DNA of 64,000 bases. Origin: Nemertoderma westbladi. Lineage: Eukaryota > Xenacoelomorpha > Nemertodermatida > Nemertodermatidae. A program made the translations under genes and the position numbers. Below are positions 45,061 through 55,825 of the stretch, one piece after another. Numbering within the stretch: the first letter of the stretch is position 1; each line of letters begins with the position of its first letter. The stretch is from contig JAUCBJ010000580.1 in the NCBI GenBank assembly GCA_032718475.1, positions 1-64,000 on the forward strand, read 5' to 3'. The notes below the pieces were generated by a model. The model saw only the letters and a list, made by a program, of their open reading frames with translations, did not search any database and was not told the origin of the DNA.

Positions 45061-45805
45061 GGTCTCGATACACCAGAATTACATATACCAACTGGAGATA
45101 TCACCCGATCCGTAAAACCGGACGACGGTTTCTATGCAGAGCGCACCATTATGGGGTGGACCCTCTGCGGTATTAAAGGAGAAACCACCGACACCTATAC
45201 ATACCTTCCAAAATGCCAGATCGAAGGGAATGCAACATCCGTGGGCTATTGTTCGGCAACCGATATGGATGAGGATCTATTTCTAGAAGCGGAGAAGACA
45301 CAACAAGAAATGACAAAATATTTCAACCTGGAAACCCAAGAATTCGCCGAAAAGGATGAAAACCCATCAGAGGAGGACCAATACTGTATGGACGTTCTGG
45401 ACCAAGCAGTGTTTAAGGACGGGCATTGGTGTTCACCAATGCTATGGAAAGATCCAGACAAACCGATGGCTAACAATGCCAGTATGGCCCTGAGAAGGCT
45501 AAAATGGATCCTGCGCAGATTACATGAGCTACGCAAGATAAAAGAAAAGTATAACAATGTACTTAAGGGCTACCTGGAAGATGGACTGGTGGAGATGGTT
45601 CCCCTGGACGAACTGCAGGGGACAAAACGGACTTACTATCTTCCGACCCACTATGTGGTAGAAGCCCGTAAGGGTGGAAAGATCCGGGTGGTGAACGATG
45701 CTGCGGCCATGTACCAAGGTGAATCGTTGAATAGCCAGCTATACACTGGACCTAACATATACAGTACGCTGATCGGCGTATTAATCAGATTCCGGGAGAA
45801 TAAAA
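45061..45805 (+). pseudogene. BEL/Pao pol fragment: first copy of a 751-bp tandem duplication
   Basis: Covers the linker from LDTPELHIPTGD through TIMGWTLCG to the RT fingers (YYLPTHYVVEARKGGKIRVV, LYTGPNIYSTLI), then jumps back to the beginning of the same region. Offset to the second copy is 751 bp (MGWTLCG at 45,151 and 45,902). The junction follows GAGAATAAA. Differences between copies are few, including a three-base indel at GGGCATT(GTT)GGTG, so the duplication is fairly recent. Confidence 0.88.
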
Positions 45806-47758
45806 TTGATCGGACTCGATACACCAGAATTACATATACCAACTGGAGATATCACCCGATCCATAAAACCGGACGACGGTTTCTATGCAGAGCACACCAT
45901 TATGGGGTGGACACTCTGCGGTATTAAAGAAGAAACCACCGACACCTATACATACCTTCCAAAATGCCAGATCGAAGGGAATGCAACATCCGTGAGCTAT
46001 TGTTCGGCAACCGATATGGATGAGGATCTATTTCTAGAAGCGGAGAAGACACAACAAGAAATGACAAAATATTTCAACCTGGAAACCCAAGAATTCGCCG
46101 AAAAGGACGAAAACCCATCAGAGGAGGACCAATACTGTATGGACGTTCTGGACCAAGCAGTGTTTAAGGACGGGCATTGTTGGTGTTCACCAATGCTATG
46201 GAAGGATCCGGACAAACCGATGGCTAACAATGCCGGTATGGCCCTGAGAAGGCTAAAAGGGATCCTGCGCAGATTACATGAGCTACCCAAGATAAAATAA
46301 AAGTATAACAATGTACTTAAGGGCTACCTGGAAGATGGACTGGCGGAGATGGTTCCCCCGGACGAACTGCAGGGGACAAAACGGACTTACTATCTTCCGA
46401 CCCACTATGTGGTAGAAGCCCGTAAGGGTGGAAAAATCCGGGTGGTGAACGATGCTGCGGCCATGTACCAAGGTGAATCGTTGAATAGCCAGCTATACAC
46501 CGGACCTAACATATACAGTACGCTGATCGGCGTATTAATCAGATTCCGGGAGAATAAAGTAGCCTTCACATGCGACATCAAAGCGATGTTTCACCAGGTT
46601 CGAACGCTACCACGAGATTCCGATTGCCTACGCATTCTATGGACAGATAAAGCATTAACCCCACAAAGGATAAATCAACTCACCTTAGAAGATGTGGATG
46701 TAATGCGAATGATCGTTAGAATCTTTGGTGCTAAGGATTCACCGATCGCATGTAGCGACATGCTCAAGAAAACTGCGACTATGTGTGAAGATGAGTTCCC
46801 TCCGACTGTCATAGAGACCATCCAGAGATGTTTTTATGTGGACGATGGATGCGCTGGCACCGAGAATGTCGACAAGGCATATCAGCTGGCCATGGGAATG
46901 GTAGAATGCTTAAAGAAAGGAGGTTTCCCTCTCGTAAAGTTTAGATCACACGATAAAGAGCTTATGGAAAGGCTCCCGGAGGAGATCAAATTAGATAATA
47001 ACAAGATGTATTCCGAGGGTGTAGACCACTGCGTACTCGGCATCGAATGGGACATAAAACTGGACCAGTTTATTTTCAAACATAATCCCCCACCCAAACC
47101 AATGAGAAAAAGGGAATGTTTATCAATAAAGAGCGCCATATTCGATCCTTTGAATTTAATATCCCCGGTAACTTTGGCCGGAATAAACTTAATTAAAGAA
47201 ATGTGGATCGAAGGATTGGGGTGGGACGAAGAACTCCCCCCACACCTTAGCACCAAATGGAAGAAGTGGACGGAACAACTCGAACAGCTACACCTCATGC
47301 GGATTCCTCGACCGTTCTTTCTCGACAAGCTGCCCACTGATATATTCCAGCTCCATAACTTCTCGGATGCCTCGAATACTGGAATCGGTGTGGTTACATA
47401 TATACAGAGATTAAGTCACAATGGAAACGGCGATATTAGTTTCTTATTCTCCAAAGCCAAGACGGTATCCAGGGAATTTGTGGCGACCATCCCAAGGCTC
47501 GAACTGCAAGCTGCAGTATGGGCCGTCAGACAAAACAGCATAATCATCCAAAACCTTAGAGTCCCCCTCAAATCGCAGCATTTCTGGGTCGATTCTAGCA
47601 TCGTGCACTATTTCCTCCATTCACCATCACGGCGACACACAACGTTTGTGGCGAACCGGGCCACAGAAATAAAACAGTGTACCAACCAAGAACAGTGGCA
47701 TCACATAAACGGGAAAGAGAACCCGGCGGACTTATCGAGCCGAGGAGCCACCCCATGA
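45806..47758 (+). pseudogene. BEL/Pao reverse transcriptase and RNase H
   Basis: Second copy of the duplicated region followed by the rest of RT. Landmarks: VAFTCDIKAMFHQV, FGAKDSPIACS, catalytic YVDD at 46,835-46,846, FDPLNLISPVTLAG; RNase H-like: FSDASNTGIGVVTYI, IPRLELQAAV, FWVDSSIVHYFL, and HINGKENPADLSSRG. An in-frame TAA at 46,298-46,300 (first copy has GAA at this codon) and a TGA at 47,756-47,758 interrupt one continuous frame. YVDD and the RNase H acidic residues look intact. The role would be cDNA synthesis from a BEL/Pao genomic RNA. Confidence 0.9.
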
Positions 47759-49592
47759 CAGCTCAGTAAGAGTAAACTTTGGCTTACGGGTCCGGAGTTC
47801 CTAAAGCAACCACAACGAACCTGGAGCACCCGATTCGATCCCGGACTAGATAGCGGGAAATATTCGGAAGACGACAAGGAGATTCGCAAAGTCCATGGAA
47901 GCGCCACCGTGGAGATTTATAGCTGTCTGACTGAGCCTGCAAGGGACTCGGGCAGGCACTATAAGGTTGCGTCCACCGAGAAACCAGCTGCATCCTTACG
48001 ACTCCTTATAGAGCAGACCTCATCGATGCAACGTCTCATCCACCGCGTTATGACCCTTCGTAATTTCCCGCGGTGGAAGGATAACAAACCGATAATTCGG
48101 TGGAGTATACAAGAACTCATTATCGCGGAGAAATGTATTGTGAGATATGTCCAGAAAGAAAGTTTCCCCGATGAATGGGAGCAGCTCAACGCGGGCAAGA
48201 TTCTGAAACCCGACAGCCCAGTCTACCAGTTGAGACCTATGATGGGAAAGGACGGACTGATCCGCCTTAATACCCGTATGGCAAACACCCCAGGTTGAGT
48301 ATGAAATCAAATACCAGGCACTTCTGCCAGGAACGTCTACACTAGCCAAGCTGTTAATCCAGCAATGTCATGAGGAAAACCATCACGCGGGCCAAAACTG
48401 GATCATGGCCAACATCCGGCAACGATACTGGATCACCCACATCCAGCCACTGATTCGGAAAGTACTGAAACGGTGTTTCCCTTGCAGGAGATACATAGCG
48501 CCACCACTCACCCAAAGAATGGCCGACCTGCCGGCCACGCGGCTACAGTCTGACTCGCCGCCATTCTACATAACTGGCGTAGATTGTTTCGGACCATTTA
48601 CGGTTATCGAGCAACGATCCAACATTAAATGCTGGGGAGCCATCTTTACATGCCTTAGGTCAAGGGCGATTTACCTGGACCTCGCAGTAAACCTCACGCA
48701 GCACGCCTTCATCCACACCCTGCGTCGGTTTGTGGCGAACAACGGTTCATGCCAGCATATGTATTCAGACAACGGAACGAACTTTGTGGGAGGAGAAAGG
48801 GAACTCAGAGAGGCTATCGAGGGATGGTTTACCGACGAAACCGCATCACAAGTTTGGAAGGAACACCACATACAATGGCACTTCCAGACGCCCCTAGCAC
48901 CCCATACGAGCGGAGTATGGGAGAAACTTATCAACTTAGTGAAACGATCCATGTGGATTGCATTGGGGGATACCCAGGTCACTCACAAAACATTGCGCAC
49001 TACATTCTGCAAAATTATGGCCACCTTAAACAACCGGCCAATTATTCCCATCCATGACGACCCAACCGATCTAGAACCCCTTACACCCAACCATCTCCTT
49101 GGTCGGCCTAAGACCAACATCCTTCCGGAGGCCATGTTCCCAGATCCCAATGACATCACGAGACACACTAACTGGAAGAAGGCCCAAGCGTTGGCAGCGC
49201 ATTGGTGGAGAATCTGGGCCCAGGAATACCTCATAACCCTCCAGACAAGGAGGAAGTGGAACAATACATACCGGAACGTCGCAGTTGGCGACATGATACT
49301 AATCAAAGAAGACCTTAAAGACCGCGTCCACTGGCCTGTGGCGCAAGTCGTGGAGATAACCCCAAGCAAGGATGGACTTGCGAGGACAGTGACGATACGA
49401 ATGGCAAAGGGCCACTACCAACGCCCTATCCAGAGGCTTTGCCTTCTCGAAGGCAATGACAGTGGTGACTCCATGAGAGGTGATAAGTTCCCTACTCCGG
49501 ATCCTGCTGCGGACATTCGTGACAATGACAAACCCGTTTACACCCTTCTCATCCTGTTGACAAACTCTTTAAATGTGATTTACCGACAATGA
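47759..49592 (+). pseudogene. BEL/Pao integrase
   Basis: Starts in the same frame as RT (KLWLTGPEFL, a BEL/Pao hallmark), then LRLLIEQTSS and the MTLRNFPRWKDN region. A frameshift at about 48,290 leads to the frame 48,297-49,592. Zinc domain: QQCHEENHHAG and CFPCRRY. Core triad: Asp in ITGVDCFGPF near 48,577, Asp in YSDNGTNFVGG near 48,764, Glu in HTSGVWEKLINLVKR near 48,912. C-terminal part has VGDMILIKEDLKDRVHWP. Ends at a stop at 49,590. The core frame is intact over 395 codons. Confidence 0.9.
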
Positions 49593-50240
49593 ATATGGAC
49601 CCCCCTTAAACCAACTGTAACCACGCATGGTATTTGTGCTTCCTCGTGTGTTATGTGGAGTCCAGCGTCACCCTGCAGATGTTTCGACTGATGCAGGGTA
49701 GTTTATGTTTTGTTCACCCTGATTTTGGTCATCAGGACCAACTACCTTGGATTATCGGAATGAGAAAAATTCGAAGTGGAATTCATTGTATCCATTGTGT
49801 TGTATTGTGTTGTCCATTGCGTGTGCAGTTCGGGGCATAGGCGGTGTAATGAGTCCACCTGTAGATCCCAGAATGTTGCGTAACCCCATCCCACATGACT
49901 TCGTCGGCTGAGCTTTATGTTTCTGGGAGTGTTATTCTGGTGGGTCCCTGGTGCATTCCACGTGACGTCACTTCCAGCGTTCTATTCATTGTCCGTTACG
50001 TGTGCAGTTTGGGGCGTAGGCGGAGTAACGAGTCCAGCTGTAGATTCCAGACTGCCGCGTAACACCCCTTCCACAACGAAAATTTCCCAAGAAGATGGTT
50101 GAATGTAGTAAGAAATGATGAAAAGGAACAGATAACTCAACATAGCTATAGTAACTGTAAACACTGAATGTAGTAGCAATAATATGGTAGATGCCTGCCT
50201 ATATAACAATAATAATAACTACATTGAAAATAACTGAATT
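49593..50240 (+). other. 3' region after BEL/Pao pol with two ~85-bp direct repeats
   Basis: No supported coding. GTGTGCAGTTCGGGGCATAG at about 49,820 and GTGTGCAGTTTGGGGCGTAG at about 49,999 head two similar blocks (49,814-49,893 and 49,985-50,073), sharing AACGAGTCCA/AATGAGTCCA and TTGCGTAAC/CCGCGTAAC words. Could be 3' UTR or the remains of another LTR. Confidence 0.5.
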
Positions 50241-50547
50241 ATTCTGCAGTCCCTATAGAATCAGACTTTCTGGATTTATAATTAACTGATTTAATTTGTA
50301 ACGGACATAATTTACAATATAGACCCGAATCGCCAGATTCTTGGCGATTTACGTAATACGATTGATTTATTGGACTATCCACAACCTGGATCTCCTAGCT
50401 TTGATGTGAAATGGAACGCCCTGTTGAAAGAGAATGTGCGAGTAATTCGTTTCTCCGGGAGGGAGGCCCCGGTAACCCGTAACCTGCAGGCGCTCCGGTT
50501 GTCGCCTGAAAAGGATTTGGAACGCTGAGGCAACCAGAGGAGAAGAG

Positions 50548-50820
50548 TTGTCGTTTTGGGATACATTCCGGCAAAGCGTCTACAAATCCCGGTGCTTGAT
50601 ATACGACAACGAGGGCAACGCGATGCCAACTCCGAAGGCAGTTACCATGGCGCGATGTCAGAGTTTCATCGACGACAAGAGTACGTACCTCACCCACTCG
50701 GGAAACCTAGCGGAATGTACAGCGACGCTGCGAGAGGAACGTATGACAGTCATCCAAAACCGCGATGACTATAAAGAGAAATACGGAACGAAGGAGATAG
50801 AAGACCAGGACATTCTATAG
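50548..50820 (+). CDS. Unassigned 90-codon ORF between pol and LTR of the BEL/Pao element
   Basis: Polar, charged 90-residue product (starts MSFWDTFRQSVYKSRC, ends KEIEDQDIL); no membrane segment, zinc finger or family recognised. A coding-looking stretch precedes it in another frame (about 50,376-50,528, with DVKWNALLKENVRVIRF), so the real ORF may be longer and frameshifted. It lies about 160 bp before the polypurine tract, the place where some LTR retroelements carry an additional 3' gene; that it is an envelope is not supported (no signal peptide or transmembrane helix). Might equally be chance. Confidence 0.35.
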   Translation: MSFWDTFRQSVYKSRCLIYDNEGNAMPTPKAVTMARCQSFIDDKSTYLTHSGNLAECTATLREERMTVIQNRDDYKEKYGTKEIEDQDIL

Positions 50821-50978
50821 ACACTTATTCGAACATTTATTTTTATATGTATGTAAACTAACTCTAGGACAAATTAATCAAGACTATGCAAGAGTAAAAA
50901 ATTGGGTTTTTTATATGGGGAAATGACCTACGCAAACTCGATCTACCGATAGACCTCACAAAGGTCATTTGGGGGGAC

Positions 50979-51190
50979 TGTTCGCGGTATTTAATTTTAT
51001 CATATCGCGAGTTAAATATTTTTTGGATTTATTTGTTATGAATATTCCAATATCAGTACTGGGCGCGGGAACATAAAATTCGGGTATATTCGATAGACTG
51101 GGGGCGAGTTATGGGCGAATCTTGGCGCGACTTACGGGGCACGGGACTCATATCAGATATTTAAGGGCCAGGGGTGGGAGGCAAAATCAA
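50979..51190 (+). repeat. BEL/Pao LTR, 5' portion
   Basis: Begins TGTTCGCGGTATTT after a G-rich polypurine tract and aligns with 53,794-54,003 (shared GGGGGCGA, TTTGGC/GGGCGAAT and TTAAGGGCCAGGGG words). The LTR stops at about 51,190 where the inverted-repeat sequence begins; its remaining part may be 56,560-57,177. Confidence 0.75.
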
Positions 51191-51194
51191 GCAA

Positions 51195-51540
51195 TACTCT
51201 CAGCTGCAATAGTATCTACATCATTGTCCAGAATAGGGTGTTTCCCTTCACTTCTATGGGGCTTTCTATTAGTCCTACCTGTCCCAAATACGTTGCCTAA
51301 TGATTTCCAACCTGTCCAATATAGGGGCATCCAATCAAATCATCATATGAGCCAACTCCTCGTCATCGGACCAATACCAACGTTCCTACAGTTAGGCATC
51401 TCCCTTATTGGCTATATAATGTAAAGGTTAATGGAAAATTCCACTGATATATAATCCAAGTGTCAGCTACGAATCCGGGGCTCATTATAACAACCTATAC
51501 TGGACCAAGCAACGTATTTGGGACAAGAGCTGGTTGAGGT
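51195..51540 (+). repeat. Left arm of a ~340-bp inverted repeat
   Basis: Reverse-complement partner of 56,201-56,540; landmarks TCTACATCATTGTCCAGAAT, CATATGAGCCAACTCCTCGT and AGCAACGTATTTGGGACAAG. Outer ends of both arms join LTR sequence of one BEL/Pao family. Confidence 0.88.
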
Positions 51541-51706
51541 ATATGTACAGTGGAAATTCCCATTCTAAATAAGGGCATTTGGAATACATTTTCCCAAGTT
51601 ATGGTTAAAGATATACTGTGGGTGCCTTGCAAATGGCTTGTAAGACTGTGATGCATTATAGGCTATAGGGTCATCATAGTCACGTTATTTCATTTCCTGT
51701 TGTGCA

Positions 51707-51787
51707 ATTTATTCATATTGTGCAATTTATTCATGCTGTGCAACTTATTCATTGTGCAATTTATTCATGTGGTGCAATTTATTCACT
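51707..51787 (+). repeat. Short tandem repeat TTGTGCAATTTATTCAT, five copies
   Basis: Five imperfect 14-18-bp units between the inverted-repeat arm and the larger minisatellite. Confidence 0.85.
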
Positions 51788-51879
51788 TATAATAAATCTA
51801 AATGCATTTGTATAATAATAATTAAATGAAAATCAAATTAGTGATATCGCAACCTCCTCCCCCAGACTCAACTCATCCC

Positions 51880-53793
51880 AAATAGTCCTTCATAAGTCTA
51901 AAATTTGACTCAAATAGGTTGTTAGTGTCACGTATAGGTTGATTTTGTCCAAAATAGCCTGTAGCTTTATCAAAATTATTTCAAATAGTTTATAAATGTA
52001 AAGGAATACCGAAAACTCGACTTCATAATCATAGCTTTAATTCCAATTTGTCCCAAATAGGGTGTGTATGTCCCATATAGGGTGTTTATGTCCCATACAT
52101 GGAGTTTTTGTCCCAAATAGCATGTAACATTCTCAAAATGATTTTACATAGTTTATAAATATAATGGAAATACTCAAAAGAAAATATAATTCACTATCAT
52201 AGCTTTAATTTAAATATGTCCCAAATAGGTTGTTTATGTCCCATATAGGGTGTTTGTGTCCCATATAGGGTGTTTGTGTCCCAAATTGCGTGTCACTTTC
52301 TCAAAATGATTTTACATAGTTTATAAATATAATGGAATACTCAAAAGAAAATAGAATTTACTATCATAGCTTTAATTTAAATTTGTCCCAAATAGGTTGT
52401 TTTTGTCCCATATAGGGTGTTTGTGTGCCAAATAGCGTGTGACTTCCTCAAAATGATTTTACATAGTTTATAAATATAATGGAAATACTCAAAAGAAAAT
52501 AGAATCCACTATCATAACTTTAATTTAAATTTGTCCCAAATAGGTTGTTTGTGTCCCATATAGGGTGTTTGTGTCCCGTGTAGGGTGTTTGTGTCCCATA
52601 TAGGGTATGAAGTGCTAATAATCATTTCAAATAGTTTCGAAATGTAATGGAATACCCAAAAGACTATAGAATTCACTATCATAGCTTTAATTTAAATGTG
52701 TCCCAACTAGGTTGTTTATGTCCCATATAGGGTGTTTGTGTCCCATATAGGGAATTTGTGTCCCAAATTGCGTGACATTTTCTCAAAATGATTTTACATA
52801 GTTTATAAATATTATGGAATACTCAAAAGAAAATATAATTTACTATCATAGCTTTAATTTAAATTTGTCCCAAATAGGTTGTTTGTGTTCCATATAGGGT
52901 GTTTGTGTCCCGTATAGGGTGTGAAGTGCTTATAATGATTTCAAATTGTTTCGAAATGTAATGGAATACTCAAAAGAATATAGAATTCACTATCATAGCT
53001 TTCATTTAAATATGTTCCAAATAGGTTGTTTGTGTCCCATATAGGGTGTTTGAGTCCCATATAGGGTATTTGTGTGCCAAATAGCGTATGACTTTCTCAA
53101 AATAATTTTACATAGTTTATAAATATAATGGAATATTCAAAAGAAAATAGAATTCACTATCATAGCTCTAATTGAAATTTGTCCCAAATAGGTTGTTTGT
53201 GTCCCATATAGGGTGTTTGTGTCCCGTATAGGGTGTGAAGTGCTTATAATGATTTCAAATAGTTTTGAAATGTAATGGAATACTCAAAAGAATATAAAAT
53301 TTACTACCATAGCTTTAATTTCAATTTGTCCCAAATAGGTTGTTTTCGTCCCATATAGGGTGTTTTTGTGCCGAATAGCGTGTGACTTCCTCAAAATGAT
53401 TTTACATAGTTTATAAATATAATGGAAATACTCAAAAGAAAATAGAATCCACTATCATAACTTTAATTTAAATTTGTCCCAAATAGGTTGTTTGTGTCCC
53501 ATATAGGGTGTTTGTGTCCCGTATAGGGTGTTTGTGTCCCGTATAGGGTGTGAAGTGCTTATAATGATTTCAAATAGTTTCGAAATGTAATGGAATACTC
53601 AAAAGAATATAGAATTCACTACCATAGCTTTAATTTCAATTTGTCCCAAATAGGTTGTTTTTGTCCCATATAGGGTGTTTTTTGCGCAAATAGCGTGTGA
53701 CTTCCTCAAAATGATTTTACATAGTTTATAAATCTCATGGAAATACTCAAAAGAAAACAGAATCCACTATCATAACTTTAATTTAAATTTGTC
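51880..53793 (+). repeat. 145-172-bp minisatellite with TGTCCCATATAGGGTGTT sub-repeats
   Basis: About twelve units, each with ATCATAGCTTTAATTTAAAT, one to three 18-19-bp TGTCCCATATAGGGTGTT sub-repeats, and CAAAATGATTTTACATAG. Units begin near 52,028, 52,200, 52,370, 52,520, 52,686, 52,852, 53,002, 53,166, 53,316, 53,460, 53,625 and 53,773. The last unit is cut at TTTGTC by the LTR at 53,794. Non-coding. Confidence 0.92.
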
Positions 53794-55084
53794 TGTTCGC
53801 GGTATTTCAACTTTCCATAACGCGAGTTGAATATTTTTGTATTTTATTAAAATTGATTATTCCGATATTACTACTGGGTGCGGGACCATGGGTTTTGGGC
53901 ACATTCAATAAACTGGGGGCGATTTACGGGCGAACTTTGGGGCAACTTACAGGGTACGGGAATAATTTCATAGTTATAAGGGCCAGGGGGGATGGAAAAT
54001 GCAAGCAGTATTCAGGTTAGCCTGAGTACTATTAGGCCCTGGCCAACTTCCTGCTGCCTGTAGGGGTGGATTTGGTAATGCGCCAGGCCTAAAGGACAAG
54101 GACTGCCCTTAGCGGTCCCTGGCCAACAGCAGCCATTACGAGACTGAAAAGAACTCGGACCGCTGACTGCTTGTGTCAGGGATTTGCGACGGGCACCGAC
54201 GGCCCCTTAGTAGCCAAGCCGTTCTGGTTCTCGATGATCGAACCCCGGGGTTCGTGAGGGGTGGAGCGGACACGCGAACGGGTGGTCAACTAACGACTGC
54301 CCCCTGACCTAAGCCGTACTGGTTCTCGATGACCGATCCCTTCGGGGTTCGTGAGGGGTGGGACGGACATGCGAAAGGGCTGGCCACAGGACGGGTTTGA
54401 CGAGAACTGCCCTTAGCGGTCTCTGGTCAACGGCAGCTACTACGAGACTGAAAAGAACTCGGAACGCTGACTGCTTGTACTGGGATTTGCGACGGGAACC
54501 GACGACAGACCCCTTAGCCAAGCCGTACTGGTTCTCGATGATCGTTCCCTTCGGGGTTCGTGAGGGGTGGAACGGACACGCGATGGGGTCGAAAGACAAA
54601 GGACTAGACTCGACTAGACTCTACTGGCCTACCGACTGTTCGGAGCAGTTTCTCGGCTGCCGAAGCGACTACGAGCCTGAAACGGACTCGGAAAGCCTAG
54701 GTGGTTGGGTTTCTGTGATGAACCGACGGACCCCTAGCCAAGCCGTTCTGGTTCTCGATGATCGAACCCTTCGGGGTTCGTGAGGGGTGGAACGGACACG
54801 CGAACGGGTCCACCGACACGACAGACTCCTAGCCAAGCCGTACTGGTTCTCGATGACCGAACCCTTCGGGGTTCGAGAGGGGTGGTACGGATACGCGACA
54901 GAGTCTACCGACTGGACCGACCCTTAGCCAAGCCGTGCTGGTTCTCGATGATCGTTCCCTTCGGGGTTCGTGAGGGGTGGAACGGACACGCGACAGGGTC
55001 GACCGACACCGACACTACGGCACTAAGACTGGGACCGAGGGAAAATCTGGGGAACATTAGGTAGGCTAAAATTCTGAGCGAACA
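53794..55084 (+). repeat. Full-length BEL/Pao LTR (1,291 bp)
   Basis: Begins TGTTCGC and ends GCGAACA, a 7-bp terminal inverted repeat with TG...CA ends. It follows minisatellite sequence without transition and is followed by gag-region sequence, so it is a 5' LTR. Inside, a block with GGTTCTCGATGATCG and GGGGTTCGTGAGGGGTGG is repeated six times (54,220-55,000), each copy able to form a UUCG-capped hairpin. Promoter and polyadenylation signals were not identified with confidence. Confidence 0.78.
54235..54975 (+). promoter_or_regulatory. Array of six hairpins (C-UUCG-G tetraloops) in the LTR
   Basis: CGAACCCTTCGGGGTTCG forms a 7-bp stem with a UUCG loop. Perfect at about 54,763 and 54,859; with one or two stem mismatches at about 54,334 (CGATCCC), 54,544 and 54,954 (CGTTCCC); loop-shortened palindrome CGAACCCCGGGGTTCG at about 54,239. 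The stems sit in otherwise repeated flanks, so repetition alone explains copy number, but the loop and inner C/G pairs are conserved in nearly all. Function unknown. Confidence 0.6.
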
Positions 55085-55633
55085 GTGGGTTATTAAATAA
55101 TATACCGTAGGGATTTATATTATCGTGTATAATTATTGTGAATATTTGGTGTATATTGATTTGGGGAAGCCCAAAATTATTCTTAATCAGGTTTCAACTA
55201 TAGGAAGTTACATTAAAGAGTATATCCAACTAATGCAGCTTTTTATCAACCGCAAACTTGCATCTCAGAAAATATTCCCTCCCCACAATCAATATCCGGT
55301 GACTGGCCGGGGCTCGGTGGTCTGTTAAGTCACGTCTCCAGCATCGGCGTTTTTCCCCCCTGGTGTAGGGATAACGGCAACAAAATTAAGAATAATTAAT
55401 GCGGTTAATTTTGACACGGTGTCAAAATTAAGAATAATTACGGTCAACTTCAACTGGTGGAAGTTGAGAATCCTTCAATACTCTTCAAAAACTCTCTACG
55501 TGCTTGCCAGCACCCACTACGAGGAAACTCTGGTATTTGAGTTGAGACAAAGTCGTGGTTTAATTAATCAGCAAACTCGATCTAACCAACTCGTAGTCGG
55601 CAGATCACATATTTGGAGAGTTGTTAACAGGGA
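55085..55633 (+). other. Leader region of BEL/Pao element with a palindrome
   Basis: Between LTR and gag-like ORFs. Two short open frames (55,125-55,328; 55,419-55,664) are not convincing. A 13-bp-arm palindrome, TTAATTTTGACAC and its complement around G55,418, is flanked by two direct copies of CAAAATTAAGAATAATTA (55,380 and 55,423). Confidence 0.5.
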
Positions 55634-55825
55634 ATGGAAGTATCGATCACACCCATTGATATAATTCAAGTTGAGCCAGGAATCTGGCACGTCGAAGTTG
55701 AGGTGCAAGGAACGAACGTTGGACGATTCAGGATTACTGTTCGGGTGGTCCAAGCTGAGTACAATACCTACGAGGAACTGTTTTACGACATCGCGTATCT
55801 AGCCATCGACGAGGCGTTACAATGA
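55634..55825 (+). CDS. Small 63-codon ORF overlapping the gag start
   Basis: Product begins MEVSITPIDIIQVEPG and includes WHVEVEVQG and GRFRITVRVV; looks like a short beta-rich protein, not recognised. Its stop TGA overlaps the ATG of the next ORF (ATGA at 55,822-55,825), an arrangement that could allow stop-restart translation. Possibly a chance frame; composition is coding-like (little repetition, mixed residues). Confidence 0.4.
   Translation: MEVSITPIDIIQVEPGIWHVEVEVQGTNVGRFRITVRVVQAEYNTYEELFYDIAYLAIDEALQ

Larger units (their letters stand above)
45061..51190 (+). mobile_element. BEL/Pao LTR retrotransposon, 5'-truncated, with partial 3' LTR
   Basis: Runs from the protease/RT linker through RT, RNase H and integrase to a 3' region with an extra ORF, then a polypurine tract (TTTGGGGGGAC at 50,968-50,978) and the start of the LTR (TGTTCGC at 50,979). 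Gag, protease and 5' LTR are missing at this end; a gag fragment of the same family is at 55.6-56.2 kb. The left end abuts the 14-bp satellite. Confidence 0.8.

Noticed and set aside
50548-50820. Envelope gene downstream of BEL/Pao pol
   Set aside because: Product is short, polar and lacks a signal peptide or membrane helix.
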